Positions 45,482 through 54,070 of a stretch of DNA of 64,000 nt are shown one piece after another. Below the pieces are notes generated by a model. That model did no database searches. It was not told where the DNA came from and saw nothing but the letters and a program-made list of their open reading frames with translations. The DNA is taken from NCBI GenBank assembly GCA_017465905.1, contig JAFTVE010000021.1, positions 1 to 64,000 of the forward strand, written 5' to 3'. The translations under genes were made by a program, and so were the position numbers. Numbering within the stretch: position 1 is the first letter of the stretch; every line of letters starts with the position of its first letter. Source of the stretch: Bacteroidaceae bacterium (GTDB lineage: Bacteria; Bacteroidota; Bacteroidia; Bacteroidales; Bacteroidaceae).

Positions 45482-46747
45482 TCATCCATTCTCTCCGAAT
45501 ATCACTTCGTAGAGGTCGGCAGGAAGCTTCTTGCGGATACGCTCCTTGCGCTTACGAATAGCCGAAGGAGTGGTGTGCCCGATATAGGCAATGACATTGT
45601 TGCCATAGCCGAGGTAGGTGCAGAAGCAGCACACGAGTTCCTGGGCATTGAGGTCGAGCCCCTCGTGCAATGTGCTGCAAGCATCGGTGAAGGATTTGAG
45701 CAGTGCACTCTCTACATCGCGTGTGGCTTCGTAGGCCATCTCGAGGAGCTCCTTTTCCTTCAGCTTCATCATATTGAGATCAGCAAAACTGTCTGTTTGC
45801 TCAAAGGTACGACGCCCGTCTTCAAGGCTGCGACGCAGGATGAGCGTTTCGGGTAGGGAGAATCCTCCAGTGTACTTCTCCTTTACTGCAACCTCCGAGG
45901 GGTCATAACCAAGAGGCGGCATTTGCGGTTCTTCGCGAATGACACGCTTGCGGCGATAGTGGCCGAGAAGAAAGTACGCAGCAGCCACAATGGCAACAAA
46001 GATGAGTGTTATAATAAAGGTAGGCCAATGGAACTCACTAATCCACGATGGCTTCTTCTCCTTCGGATGGATGGTGACATAGTGGGCAGGCTTGTCCTTC
46101 CCGTCGCCGAAAGAGACGACATATCTCTGGAACCTTTCCTCCAATTTATGCATCGGTATGGGGTCGAAGCGATTGGTGTTACTTGATTTTAAGAAAAGTT
46201 TCCAATGCACTTGTGCGGAGTCCATTATCCCTTGCTCTTTGTAGATATTGTATAGCACATAGTTGGCTATATAATCGGCCGTGCCGTACCTCGGACGGGG
46301 TAGCGCAAGCGCTTTGTTGGCATAGTATATAGCAGAGTCTACAACACCGAAATGCCAGAGATCGTCAGCCTTATATGCAAGGAAGATAGGGTAGTCTGGG
46401 TGGTTCTCTACGTCAAATCTATTGGCTATTTGGTCGAGGTATTGTAGCGATTTTCCATAATCGTGCGTCACATATGTGGATATCCAGCGCAGATTATTCA
46501 GCGCATTGATCACCAATGTGTCGTTGGATTTATCGTTCATCACCACTTTGGTGTAGTGGTGGGCTGCCTTTCTATACAACTCCTTACTTAGTGCCCTCTC
46601 ACGACTTTTTTCTGCTCTCATTCCTTCCCACCTGCATTCTCTTGCCATGAGATACTCCTCGATGGGGGTAAGCGTTTCCGTACGGTTGCATGAGACGAAG
46701 CCGAGAGCTGCGATGGTTATCAGTAGAGTATAGACAAATGTTTTCAT
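45482..46747 (-). CDS. Lipoprotein/TPR membrane-spanning regulator with cytoplasmic HTH
   Basis: A 421-residue protein. Residues 1-20 end in FVSC, a lipobox-like site that may instead act as an uncleaved anchor; residues 40-200 form helical TPR-like repeats outside the membrane; a membrane helix spans about 242-262; the inside part has a coiled-coil-like helix (325-350) and a C-terminal helix-turn-helix (LDLNAQELVCCFCTYLGYGNNVIAYIGHTTPSAIRKRKERIRKKL, of which AIRKRKERIRKKL is the recognition-like helix). This is a one-protein sensor-regulator layout, known in Bacteroidota but poorly studied. GTGAC arrays lie before it and before the barrel gene downstream, so it probably controls both. A longer start at 46795 would lose the signal segment. 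Confidence 0.7.
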   Translation of the reverse strand: MKTFVYTLLITIAALGFVSCNRTETLTPIEEYLMARECRWEGMRAEKSRERALSKELYRKAAHHYTKVVMNDKSNDTLVINALNNLRWISTYVTHDYGKSLQYLDQIANRFDVENHPDYPIFLAYKADDLWHFGVVDSAIYYANKALALPRPRYGTADYIANYVLYNIYKEQGIMDSAQVHWKLFLKSSNTNRFDPIPMHKLEERFQRYVVSFGDGKDKPAHYVTIHPKEKKPSWISEFHWPTFIITLIFVAIVAAAYFLLGHYRRKRVIREEPQMPPLGYDPSEVAVKEKYTGGFSLPETLILRRSLEDGRRTFEQTDSFADLNMMKLKEKELLEMAYEATRDVESALLKSFTDACSTLHEGLDLNAQELVCCFCTYLGYGNNVIAYIGHTTPSAIRKRKERIRKKLPADLYEVIFGENG

Positions 46748-46813
46748 TGCGCTGGATATGTTTTTAGTGTAGCAAAGGTAATACTTTTCTGACACTCATG
46801 CGCTACATAGCGT

Positions 46814-46862
46814 GTGACAAATGCGTGACAAAGGTGTGACCAAAGTGTGACAAATGCGCGAC
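46814..46862. promoter_or_regulatory. Five GTGAC-type pentamers at 11-bp steps
   Basis: GTGAC begins at 46814, 46825, 46836 and 46847, with GCGAC at 46858, all exactly 11 bases apart. The array is 67-115 bases before the regulator's start codon. The text between (AAATGC, AAAGGT, CAAAGT, AAATGC) is also A-rich and partly conserved. Confidence 0.7.
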
Positions 46863-47051
46863 AGGGCCTTTTGGGGCACTTTCTGCCGAGTAAAGAAGTT
46901 TTATTTTTGGCCTGGCACGGTGCAGCAGAAGTTGACAATTCCACGATGAAATGGGCGATTTTTGGGGCGCTCTATAGAGCAAGATGAGTAGGCGTGAGAA
47001 TTTTCTTGCATTTTTCTCGTCAATCATGCATCGTTCCTCGTGCAGTTTTGT
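46863..47051. other. Intergenic region between the divergent regulator and DUF805 genes
   Basis: No coding frame. Beyond the GTGAC array I see no further repeats or hairpins. Confidence 0.35.
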
Positions 47052-47059
47052 TATCTTCG
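47052..47059 (+). promoter_or_regulatory. -7 element of the DUF805 gene
   Basis: TATCTTCG, one base from TAnnTTTG, 29 bases before the ATG at 47088. No clear -33 element. Confidence 0.45.
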
Positions 47060-47087
47060 CAGTGTAAAACATATATTCACAATAATT

Positions 47088-47639
47088 ATGGAAAAAACAC
47101 GTATGGGCTTCTTTGAAGCCGTCAAGACCTGCTTGAAGAAATCGTTCGTATTCAAGGGCCGTGCCCGCCGTTCCGAGTTCTGGTGGTGGACGCTGTTCTC
47201 TACTGTCTTCAGTTTCACCGTCTCGCTCCCTGCCGAGGAGATCTCTGAAGACAATGTGTTGCTGATGGTGCTCTATACACTCGGCGCGCTGGCATTGTGT
47301 GTATATCTCGGTATTGCCAACTTTGCCGTGGCTACCCGCCGCCTTCACGACATAGGGCGCAGTGGCTGGTGGTATGGTGCCACATTGATTTTCGGTGTGG
47401 TGTGGGGCGTATGGATGATAGTCAAGATGTTTGGCATTGTCAGTGGTATGAATCTTGCCAATGTAGATGTAGAGTCTGATGCTTTTACGTTTACAGTTTT
47501 GAAGGAGATGTGGGCCGTGGTGCTCATTCCCTATGTCATCTATATCGCCTACTCCATCCTGCTCCTCGTATGGTACTGCAAGGATAGCCAGCCGGGAGCA
47601 AACAAGTATGGTGAGAATCCCAAGGGGATAACCGAATAA
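47088..47639 (+). CDS. DUF805 membrane protein
   Basis: A 183-residue inner-membrane protein with about four helices. The family's opening is plain: MGFFEAVKTCLKKSFVFKGRARRSEFWWW, with KGRARRSEFW as its hallmark, and then RRLHDIGRSGWWY. It ends with the usual WYCKDSQPGANKYGENPKG. The biochemical role of DUF805 proteins is not known. An upstream extension of the frame to 47040 was rejected because it passes through the promoter. Confidence 0.92.
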   Translation: MEKTRMGFFEAVKTCLKKSFVFKGRARRSEFWWWTLFSTVFSFTVSLPAEEISEDNVLLMVLYTLGALALCVYLGIANFAVATRRLHDIGRSGWWYGATLIFGVVWGVWMIVKMFGIVSGMNLANVDVESDAFTFTVLKEMWAVVLIPYVIYIAYSILLLVWYCKDSQPGANKYGENPKGITE

Positions 47640-47657
47640 GCAGGAGCCGTCATATAG

Positions 47658-47699
47658 AAAGCGGGTGTGTCACTTTTGCCCTTGACACACCCGCTTTTT
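47658..47699 (+). terminator. Terminator of the DUF805 gene
   Basis: AAAGCGGGTGTGTCA (47658-47672) pairs with TGACACACCCGCTTT (47683-47697), followed by T. Confidence 0.92.
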
Positions 47700-48336
47700 T
47701 CCTTGATTTGCCATGCCAACCCTCGCGATTTTGCCTTTCCCTATTGGCAAAAGTTCATAAATCGGTTGGCATTGGCAATCCCTACTTGCATTATTGTACA
47801 GGTCGGTAGTGATATGCTGTACAAATTTACACGCATCAAGGTTCTGAGGCCCTCTGCCACTGCCACCCCAAAAATAAACTTTTGTCACCTAGAAACGCCC
47901 CGATGCAATTATATTTTTGCCACCTGGCAGGTTTTTATGGACAGGCTTTTGTATGTATAGCTCTTTATATCTACTTCATTTATAGTGGTATACGCTGGTG
48001 GTTTTGCGAAGGATCAAAAACCTGACAGCCCACCAAAATGTAATTACATAGAATTAAATTCCATCAGTTTCCGTTATCGACATCGTCGTCGTTGCAGCTT
48101 GCTGCTTAATGCCAAGTCGAAAATAAAAATCATTTACTCAGTCAGTTTATCCATTGTTGTCGTCAACGTTACCGTTATCGTTAAACTTCTGCTCGTGACA
48201 ACCACAAAATATTTTGTGCTTGCTACTATTTTCTTCGTGTCAACAACTATTTAGATCAGAGCCGTCCGGCAAATCCATCAGAGCTGTCCGTTAGAAAAAT
48301 CACAGACCTTTGGCAAAAATATCACAGCTGTCTGAT
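47700..48336. other. Non-coding stretch
   Basis: About 640 bases, with no frame of gene-like composition and no recognised element. Confidence 0.4.
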
Positions 48337-48468
48337 AAACGAACAGCACATCTCACAGAAACACATAGCCCATTTTTCATAAACGAACAGCCCTTTAGAA
48401 AAAAAGGCCTTTTCGTTTTTTCATGAACGAACAGGCCATTTTTCAGAAACACAAAGCCCTTTTTTGAG
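48337..48468. repeat. Degenerate 44-bp tandem repeat, three copies
   Basis: Units begin at 48337, 48381 and 48425 with AAACGAACAG, AAACGAACAG and GAACGAACAG. Units 1 and 3 align without gaps (CAGAAACACA.AGCCC); unit 2 is more divergent. There are no spacers of uniform unrelated sequence. Confidence 0.6.
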
Positions 48469-48526
48469 AGAAGTCTTTTCGAAATGGCAGAGTGTTTGAA
48501 AAACCAAAGAGATGAGAGAAAATCTA

Positions 48527-48597
48527 GCTGTAGACGAGCAGCCATCTAGGTGTAGACGAGTCGTAATCTAGGTCTAGAAATTTCCTCGTCTACACCT
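48527..48597. repeat. Direct and inverted TGTAGACGAG repeats
   Basis: TGTAGACGAG occurs at about 48530 and 48551; AGGTGTAGACGAG (48548-48560) is the perfect inverse of CTCGTCTACACCT (48585-48597), giving a 13-bp stem. Confidence 0.7.
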
Positions 48598-48735
48598 TCG
48601 TTTTCGTTGATACATCCAATAAATTTGGTACTGACAAAGGTGGATTTTGGAAGATTGCGGACGAGGAATAAGTCAGCAGATGTAGTATCAAAAAATGGCA
48701 TAGACCTCGGAAACATTCAAGAACAGGCCCTATTG

Positions 48736-48775
48736 AATACGGACAGAGAGGAATTTCAACCTCTCTGTCCGTATT
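48736..48775 (-). terminator. Hairpin after the PH-domain gene
   Basis: AATACGGACAGAGAG (48736-48750) pairs perfectly with CTCTCTGTCCGTATT (48761-48775). It is 60 bases past the PH gene's stop. There is no T run, so termination is probable rather than certain. Confidence 0.6.
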
Positions 48776-48836
48776 TCATAGAAAAGGGCTCAAATTGGAG
48801 CCTGCTCTTTCTATGCTTCGGTGCCAATCCCGTACA

Positions 48837-49214
48837 TTACTTCAACACATACGTCGCCAATACTCTTTGCAGTGACTTGACATCGACGTCTCGCTTAAAC
48901 TCCTTCTTCAAGGGTTCGGAGATTCCTTTTATCCAGAGCTTCATCTCGCAGTCGCCATCAAATGTGCCCGAGGTCTCTACGCTGAAATGGTTTATCGAGT
49001 TATAGGGCACGGAGTGATAGTCGCGCTTGCTTCCCGTGACACCTTGCACGTCGAGCATAATCAGTCGCTTGTTGGTGAAGACCCACTTGTCGCGAAAGAT
49101 ACGAAAGGCAGCTACAATCTCCTCTTCGGGGATGAGTATGTCGCCAAACTCGTTCTTCAGTTCGTTGATGTTGACTTCTGAGGCGTTACCGAATAGGTGG
49201 TTGAGTAATGACAT
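48837..49214 (-). CDS. PH-domain protein
   Basis: A 125-residue soluble protein matching the bacterial pleckstrin-homology group: EEEIVAAFRIFRDKWVFTNKRLIMLD, the central RDYHSVPYNSINHFSVETSGTF and a closing helix LQRVLATYVLK. FTNKRLI and the SVPY strand are typical. Such proteins are small and soluble with unknown ligands. Single-gene unit; no consensus promoter seen upstream. Confidence 0.82.
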   Translation of the reverse strand: MSLLNHLFGNASEVNINELKNEFGDILIPEEEIVAAFRIFRDKWVFTNKRLIMLDVQGVTGSKRDYHSVPYNSINHFSVETSGTFDGDCEMKLWIKGISEPLKKEFKRDVDVKSLQRVLATYVLK

Positions 49215-49291
49215 AGTACATTATAGTTATAGAAGAACAACTTCTTTATAATACATTAAAAGGGATACTCTCGACTTTTAACCGCATGCTC

Positions 49292-49894
49292 CTACTTGCG
49301 GATGATGGCCTTCACGTCCTTGATCATGCCAGCGTATGCTTCGTCGTAGCCAGTGACGGTCTCCTTCAACTCTATAGCACCGGCTTTGTCCTTGGTGGAG
49401 AGGGTGCCTACATAGAGAAGCTTGTATTCGTTCTTCAGAGTGGCTTCTACACATACCTTATAGCTGCCTTTGCTCACCCTCTTGCCCTCTGAGTCGGTGA
49501 AGTCCCAAACGAAGGTCTGCTTGCCACTCTCCTTGGGTGTCGCCCCAGTGAAAGCATCGAGCTCGGCGTCGGTCATGTCGGTTGCCTTGGCGTTGGTAAC
49601 CCAGGTGGGCACACAGGCCGGGCGATAGGTGTAGCCGCGCTTGATGGGCTGACCTTCGCGTACACGGCCTTTGGTCGTGAAGGAGGTGACAAAGAGGGTC
49701 TTTACCACTTCGCCACGATCATTCTCGATCCATACGGCATATTGATTGGAGCCAGGACCCTGCTTCTTGATATAGTCAAAGGAGATCTCAACGTGTTTGC
49801 CCTTAACGGGCTTGTCGGTAGCAGAAACATTGCTGAAAGCCATGCAACAAAGGGCAATGACAGTAGCTGCGGATAGCAAAAGAACTTTTTTCAT
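49292..49894 (-). CDS. DUF2271-type exported protein
   Basis: A 200-residue exported protein: signal peptide MKKVLLLSAATVIALCCMAFSNVSA, then a beta-sandwich-like body (HVEISFDYIKKQGPGSNQYAVWIEND, VKTLFVTSFTTKGR, KQTFVWDFTDSEGKRVSKGSYKVCVEATL). NQYAVWIED-type strands and WDFTD...G.Y...VEA are what I associate with DUF2271, proteins often found with flavin- or PepSY-linked redox systems; no such partner is nearby here. It is a single-gene unit with its own promoter. Confidence 0.75.
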   Translation of the reverse strand: MKKVLLLSAATVIALCCMAFSNVSATDKPVKGKHVEISFDYIKKQGPGSNQYAVWIENDRGEVVKTLFVTSFTTKGRVREGQPIKRGYTYRPACVPTWVTNAKATDMTDAELDAFTGATPKESGKQTFVWDFTDSEGKRVSKGSYKVCVEATLKNEYKLLYVGTLSTKDKAGAIELKETVTGYDEAYAGMIKDVKAIIRK

Positions 49895-49940
49895 AACGGT
49901 TGTCTTTTTAGTTTAATGAAATAGTATATCGTGTGCGGAG

Positions 49941-49971
49941 CAAAAATAGTAATAATGAAGCGTATGACAAA
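49941..49971 (-). promoter_or_regulatory. Promoter of the DUF2271-type gene
   Basis: Read leftward: TTTG (49971-49968), 19 bases, TATTTTTG (49948-49941). The leader is about 45 bases. Confidence 0.65.
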
Positions 49972-50072
49972 ACATTCCTTCACTTATTTGACATTGGTGG
50001 CTCGGCATCGGGTAGGCAAACCGTAGGATTTGCTTTTCTTAACACTATCTAAGAAGAAAATCCACAAATTCT

Positions 50073-50103
50073 TTTGTATAGTCAGGAAAAATCGCTATAT
50101 TCG
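50073..50103 (+). promoter_or_regulatory. xerC promoter
   Basis: TTTG (50073-50076), 19 bases, TATATTCG (50096-50103). It lies 82 bases ahead of the xerC ATG. Confidence 0.65.
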
Positions 50104-50184
50104 TCCTTTGAAAAGGCGAGTGTCCGCCAGCGGAAAACATTCTGCCCTTTTCTACTATATTATATATATAATAAGGTGTGTGCC

Positions 50185-51093
50185 ATGAGAGAGAAATTGA
50201 TAAATGATTTCTTGGACTATCTGACTCACGAGAGAGCCTACTCGCCCCATACGGTAACAAACTATGGGATCGACCTGCGCGAGTTTGACGCATACCTTGA
50301 GAATACCGAAGAACAGATTGAGCTACCCCATGCCGATGCCGACCTCGTGAGGAGATGGGCGATGGAGCTTATGGCGACAGGCATGAAGGCAACCTCGGTG
50401 AACCGCAAGCTGAGCTCGCTGCGTACATTCTATAAATACCTGCTGAAGAAAGAGGTGATAAAGGTGTCGCCCATGCAGAATGTGAATGGCCCAAAGAAAG
50501 CGAAGCCACTGCCCCAGTTCGTACGCGAAGCCGACATGGAGCGCCTGCTCGACAAGCCCTCTGCCCCAGCCACCTGGCAAGAGGCACGCGACAGACTCAT
50601 CATACAGATGTTCTACGAGACAGGCATCCGACTGTCCGAGCTTGTAGGGCTCAATGATGCTGACGTAGACTTTGGCCGCATGACCATCAAAGTGACGGGC
50701 AAGCGCAACAAACAACGTATCATCCCCATTGGCGACGGACTGGCACAGAGCCTGAAGGAGTATATCGAGGAGAAGGAACGGCAGTGTATTGACGGCAATT
50801 GTCAGCCTCCCCTCTTCATCACCGACAAGGGGCTGCGAGTCTATCCCGGCTGGGTGTATCAGTTGGTACGTCGGGAGCTCTCTCAGGTGGTGACACTGAA
50901 GAAGCGGAGCCCACACGTACTGCGCCACACCTTTGCTACCGCCATGCTCAACAACAATGCCGAGCTGGAGGCAGTGAAGGAGCTGATGGGACACGAGAGT
51001 GTGAGCACTACGCAGATATACACCCACACAACATTTGAAGAACTGAAAAAAGCATATAAACAGGCCCACCCCAGGGCAAGTATTAACCATTAA
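50185..51093 (+). CDS. xerC: Tyrosine recombinase XerC
   Basis: Resolves chromosome dimers at the dif site with a partner recombinase. The 302 residues have an N-terminal core-binding SAM-like domain (1-95) and a catalytic domain with all active residues: Arg149, Lys173, His244 and Arg247 (HVLRHTFAT), His270 (LMGHESV) and Tyr279. Its place directly before hpf and the tRNA-tuf operon is the usual one in Bacteroidales, so it is the chromosomal enzyme and not a mobile-element integrase. A longer frame upstream passes through the promoter and was not used. Confidence 0.94.
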   Translation: MREKLINDFLDYLTHERAYSPHTVTNYGIDLREFDAYLENTEEQIELPHADADLVRRWAMELMATGMKATSVNRKLSSLRTFYKYLLKKEVIKVSPMQNVNGPKKAKPLPQFVREADMERLLDKPSAPATWQEARDRLIIQMFYETGIRLSELVGLNDADVDFGRMTIKVTGKRNKQRIIPIGDGLAQSLKEYIEEKERQCIDGNCQPPLFITDKGLRVYPGWVYQLVRRELSQVVTLKKRSPHVLRHTFATAMLNNNAELEAVKELMGHESVSTTQIYTHTTFEELKKAYKQAHPRASINH

Positions 51094-51108
51094 TAAAAGG
51101 AGGTAAGT

Positions 51109-51408
51109 ATGAAAACGAACATCCAGAGCATCCATTTTGATGCAAGTGAGCAATTGCAAGCGTTCATTGAGAAGAAAACCGCCAAGCTCGAGCGTTTCTT
51201 CGACGAAATAGACACCGTGGAGGTAACCCTCAAAGTAGTGAAGCCAGAGACTGCCATGAACAAGCAGGCCGATGTGAAAGTGGTGGTGAAAAACGAGAAC
51301 CTCTTTGCTTCGAAGATATGCGACACTTTTGAGGAGAGTATTGACCAATGTGTAGACGCTTTGCGCATCCAGCTCGAAAAATACAAGGAAAAATTGCGCG
51401 GCAAGTAA
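51109..51408 (+). CDS. hpf: Ribosome hibernation promoting factor (short HPF/RaiA type)
   Basis: A 99-residue protein that binds the 30S decoding region and silences ribosomes in slow growth. The family text is present: IQSIHFDASEQLQAFIEKKTAKLERFF, VEVTLKV and the closing DQCVDALRIQLEKYKEKLRG. It lacks the long C-terminal dimerisation domain. It starts 15 bases after xerC and is probably co-transcribed with it. Confidence 0.93.
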   Translation: MKTNIQSIHFDASEQLQAFIEKKTAKLERFFDEIDTVEVTLKVVKPETAMNKQADVKVVVKNENLFASKICDTFEESIDQCVDALRIQLEKYKEKLRGK

Positions 51409-51425
51409 AAAAAAAGTCAAAACCT

Positions 51426-51456
51426 TTTGCAGGTTTGAAATAAATGCCTAAATTTG
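51426..51456 (+). promoter_or_regulatory. Promoter of the tRNA-tuf operon
   Basis: TTTG (51426-51429), 19 bases, TAAATTTG (51449-51456), 42 bases before the first tRNA. It may drive everything from tRNA-Thr to rpoC. Confidence 0.75.
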
Positions 51457-51497
51457 CAGCCGTTTTAGCGCCGATACGCTTGACGGCTGCTAATTTC

Positions 51498-51571
51498 GCC
51501 TCTTTAGCTCAGTTGGCCAGAGCACGTGATTTGTAATCTCGGGGTCGTTGGTTCGAATCCGACAAGAGGCT
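51498..51571 (+). tRNA. tRNA-Thr (TGT)
   Basis: Full cloverleaf: acceptor GCCTCTT/AAGAGGC, D-arm, anticodon loop with TGT, and T-arm GGTTCGAATCC. CCA is not encoded. Confidence 0.97.
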
Positions 51572-51624
51572 CAAAAGAAAAGACGCGGTCTTTAATTTAT
51601 TGAAAACATCAAAGGAAACATCTC

Positions 51625-51710
51625 GGGCAAATTCCAGAGTGGCCAAATGGGGCAGACTGTAAATCTGCTGTCTTTCGACTTCGGTGGTTCGAATCCATCT
51701 TTGCCCACCA
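51625..51710 (+). tRNA. tRNA-Tyr (GTA)
   Basis: Acceptor GGGCAAA/TTTGCCC, anticodon GTA, a long variable arm as in class II tRNAs, T-loop GGTTCGAATCC, and an encoded CCA end. Confidence 0.97.
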
Positions 51711-51721
51711 CTCAAAGAGAT

Positions 51722-51794
51722 GCGGAAGTAGCTCAGTTGATAGAGCATTAGCCTTCCAAGCTGAGGGTCGCGGGTTTGAGCCCCGTCTTCCGCT
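51722..51794 (+). tRNA. tRNA-Gly (TCC)
   Basis: Acceptor GCGGAAG/CTTCCGC, anticodon TCC, T-loop GGTTTGAGCC. CCA is not encoded. Confidence 0.97.
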
Positions 51795-51805
51795 CTTTTG
51801 ATGTT

Positions 51806-51877
<72 letters not shown>

Positions 51878-51935
51878 CTAAATAGCAAACAAGTAGAAAT
51901 ACATTTATTAATAAATACTTAAGTTACAAAAAGCT

Positions 51936-53117
51936 ATGGCAAAAGAAAAATTTGAACGTTCAAAACCGCATGTAAACATCGGTACTATCGGTCACGTTGA
52001 CCACGGTAAGACCACTCTGACCGCTGCCATCACCACTGTATTGGCAAAGAAGGGTCTTTCTGAGTTGCGTTCTTTCGACTCAATTGACAACGCTCCTGAA
52101 GAGAAAGAGCGTGGTATCACTATTAACACCGCTCACGTAGAGTATCAGACAGCTAACCGTCACTATGCACACGTAGACTGCCCGGGTCACGCCGACTACG
52201 TAAAGAACATGGTAACTGGTGCTGCTCAGATGGACGGTGCTATCATCGTTTGTGCTGCTACTGATGGTCCTATGCCTCAGACACGTGAGCACATCCTTCT
52301 CGCTCGTCAGGTAAACGTACCCCGCCTCGTTGTATTCTTGAACAAGTGCGACATGGTAGACGATGCTGAAATGCTCGAGCTCGTTGAGATGGAAATGGTT
52401 GAGCTCCTCACCTCTTATGATTTCGAAGAGGATACTCCTATCATCCGTGGTTCTGCTCTTGGTGCACTTAACGGTGTTGCTGAGTGGGAAGAGAAGGTAA
52501 TGGAGTTGATGGAAGCTTGCGACACATGGATCCAGGAGCCTCCCCGCGATAAGGACAAGCCCTTCTTGATGCCTGTTGAGGACGTATTCTCAATCACTGG
52601 TCGTGGTACTGTTGCTACAGGTCGTGTTGAGACTGGTGTTATCAAGGTAGGTGACGAAGTTCAGATCCTCGGTCTTGGTGAAGACAAGAAGTCAGTTGTA
52701 ACTGGCGTTGAGATGTTCCGTAAGCTCCTCGATCAGGGTGAAGCTGGTGACAACGTAGGTCTGCTCCTCCGTGGTATCGACAAGAACGAAATCAAGCGTG
52801 GTATGGTAATTACACACCCCGGTGTAATCAAGCCCCACTCTAAGTTCAAGGCTTCTATCTACGTATTGAAGAAAGAGGAAGGTGGCCGTCACACTCCGTT
52901 CGGTAACAAGTATCGTCCTCAGTTCTATCTCCGTACTATGGACTGTACAGGTGAGATCCACCTCCCCGAAGGTACAGAGATGGTAATGCCCGGTGACAAC
53001 GTTGAGATTCAGGTTGAGCTCATCTATCCGGTAGCATTGAACCTCGGTCTCCGTTTCGCTATCCGCGAAGGTGGTCGTACAGTAGGTTCTGGTCAGATTA
53101 CTGAAATCATCGACTAA
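51936..53117 (+). CDS. tuf: Elongation factor Tu
   Basis: GTPase that delivers aminoacyl-tRNA to the ribosome. The 393 residues open [20 protein letters not shown], followed by DHGKT, then DCPGHADY and NKCDMVD, and the two beta-barrel domains. Codon use is extremely biased. It lies between the four-tRNA block and tRNA-Trp, the usual Bacteroidales order. Confidence 0.99.
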   Translation: MAKEKFERSKPHVNIGTIGHVDHGKTTLTAAITTVLAKKGLSELRSFDSIDNAPEEKERGITINTAHVEYQTANRHYAHVDCPGHADYVKNMVTGAAQMDGAIIVCAATDGPMPQTREHILLARQVNVPRLVVFLNKCDMVDDAEMLELVEMEMVELLTSYDFEEDTPIIRGSALGALNGVAEWEEKVMELMEACDTWIQEPPRDKDKPFLMPVEDVFSITGRGTVATGRVETGVIKVGDEVQILGLGEDKKSVVTGVEMFRKLLDQGEAGDNVGLLLRGIDKNEIKRGMVITHPGVIKPHSKFKASIYVLKKEEGGRHTPFGNKYRPQFYLRTMDCTGEIHLPEGTEMVMPGDNVEIQVELIYPVALNLGLRFAIREGGRTVGSGQITEIID

Positions 53118-53139
53118 TTATCGGTATCCGATACAACCA

Positions 53140-53164
53140 TAGACCCTACCAAGTGTAGGGTCTA
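53140..53164 (+). other. Hairpin between tuf and tRNA-Trp
   Basis: TAGACCCTAC (53140-53149) pairs with GTAGGGTCTA (53155-53164). It has no T run, so RNA processing or partial termination is more likely than full termination. Confidence 0.5.
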
Positions 53165-53167
53165 TCT

Positions 53168-53240
53168 ACGGGAATAGCTCAGTTGGTAGAGCACTGGTCT
53201 CCAAAACCAGGTGTCGGGAGTTCGAGCCTCTCTTCCCGTG
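53168..53240 (+). tRNA. tRNA-Trp (CCA)
   Basis: Acceptor ACGGGAA/TTCCCGT, anticodon CCA, T-loop AGTTCGAGCCT. It lies between tuf and secE, a common bacterial position. Confidence 0.97.
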
Positions 53241-53258
53241 CAAAAAAGAAAATAGCGT

Positions 53259-53450
53259 ATGTTTAAGAAAATAGGAAAACTCTGTAAAGAATCTTACAAC
53301 GAGCTTGTTCATAAAGTTTCGTGGCCTACAATGTCCGAGTTGACTAGTAGTGCAATAGTCGTTTTAGAAGCTTCCCTTCTTATTGCACTGGTAGTATTCT
53401 CTATGGATCAGGTATTCCAGTTTGTAATGGAATTTGTCTATCCTCATTAA
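53259..53450 (+). CDS. secE: Preprotein translocase subunit SecE
   Basis: A 63-residue single-helix subunit that clamps SecY in the protein-export channel. It shows CKESYNELVHKVSWPTMSEL, the conserved amphipathic start, then one membrane helix (about 33-55). It is 18 bases after tRNA-Trp and 11 before nusG. Confidence 0.96.
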   Translation: MFKKIGKLCKESYNELVHKVSWPTMSELTSSAIVVLEASLLIALVVFSMDQVFQFVMEFVYPH

Positions 53451-53461
53451 TTGCGTAGACG

Positions 53462-54007
53462 ATGTCAGAAGTTCAGAAGAAATGGTACGTACTGCGTGCC
53501 ATTAGCGGTAAGGAGCACAAGGTTAAAGAGTATATCGATTACGAGATAGCTCACACTAACCTTGGTGATTTTGTATCACAAGTCTTAATTCCAACTGAAA
53601 AGACTGTTCAAGTTCGCAACGGAAAGAAAGTTGTGAAGGAGAGAAGTTATCTGCCCGGATACGTATTAGTGGAAGTGGCTTTGGTCGGCGAAGTTGCTCA
53701 TCACCTTCGTAATGTGCCCAACGTGTTGGGCTTCCTCGGAGGTTTAGACAACCCAACGCCACTTAGACTATCTGAAGTGAACCGTATACTAGGAACCGTG
53801 GATGAAATGCAAGAGGTTGGTGCTGAAGAGCCCACAATTGTATACACCCTCGGCGAAAGCGTTAAGGTTAACTATGGTCCTTTCTCAGGATTCAGTGGAA
53901 TCATTGAGGAGATCAACACAGAGAAACGGAAATTGAAAGTCATGGTAAAGATCTTCGGACGCAAAACCCCGATAGAACTTGGCTTTATGCAGGTAGAGAA
54001 AGAGTGA
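53462..54007 (+). CDS. nusG: Transcription elongation factor NusG
   Basis: Binds RNA polymerase near the clamp and prevents backtracking. The 181 residues have the NGN domain (KKWYVLRAISGKEHKVKEYI, LPGYVLVE) and a C-terminal KOW domain (GESVKVNYGPFSGFSGIIEEIN). It is next to secE, as in most bacteria. Confidence 0.97.
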   Translation: MSEVQKKWYVLRAISGKEHKVKEYIDYEIAHTNLGDFVSQVLIPTEKTVQVRNGKKVVKERSYLPGYVLVEVALVGEVAHHLRNVPNVLGFLGGLDNPTPLRLSEVNRILGTVDEMQEVGAEEPTIVYTLGESVKVNYGPFSGFSGIIEEINTEKRKLKVMVKIFGRKTPIELGFMQVEKE

Positions 54008-54070
54008 TGAGATAGTTACGTATCACATCACAATTTTTCGTATATTTCATATATATAAAATTTTAGAAAA

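Noticed and set aside
46803..47348. Leftward 181-codon frame
   Set aside because: Antisense to the DUF805 gene and runs through the GTGAC array.
48337..48468. 44-bp repeats as a CRISPR array
   Set aside because: Repeats are degenerate and contiguous with no uniform unique spacers, and no cas gene is in the window.
50185..51093. XerC-type gene as a mobile-element integrase
   Set aside because: Position next to hpf and the tRNA-tuf operon and full-length XerC features fit the chromosomal dimer-resolution enzyme; no att sites or element genes nearby.
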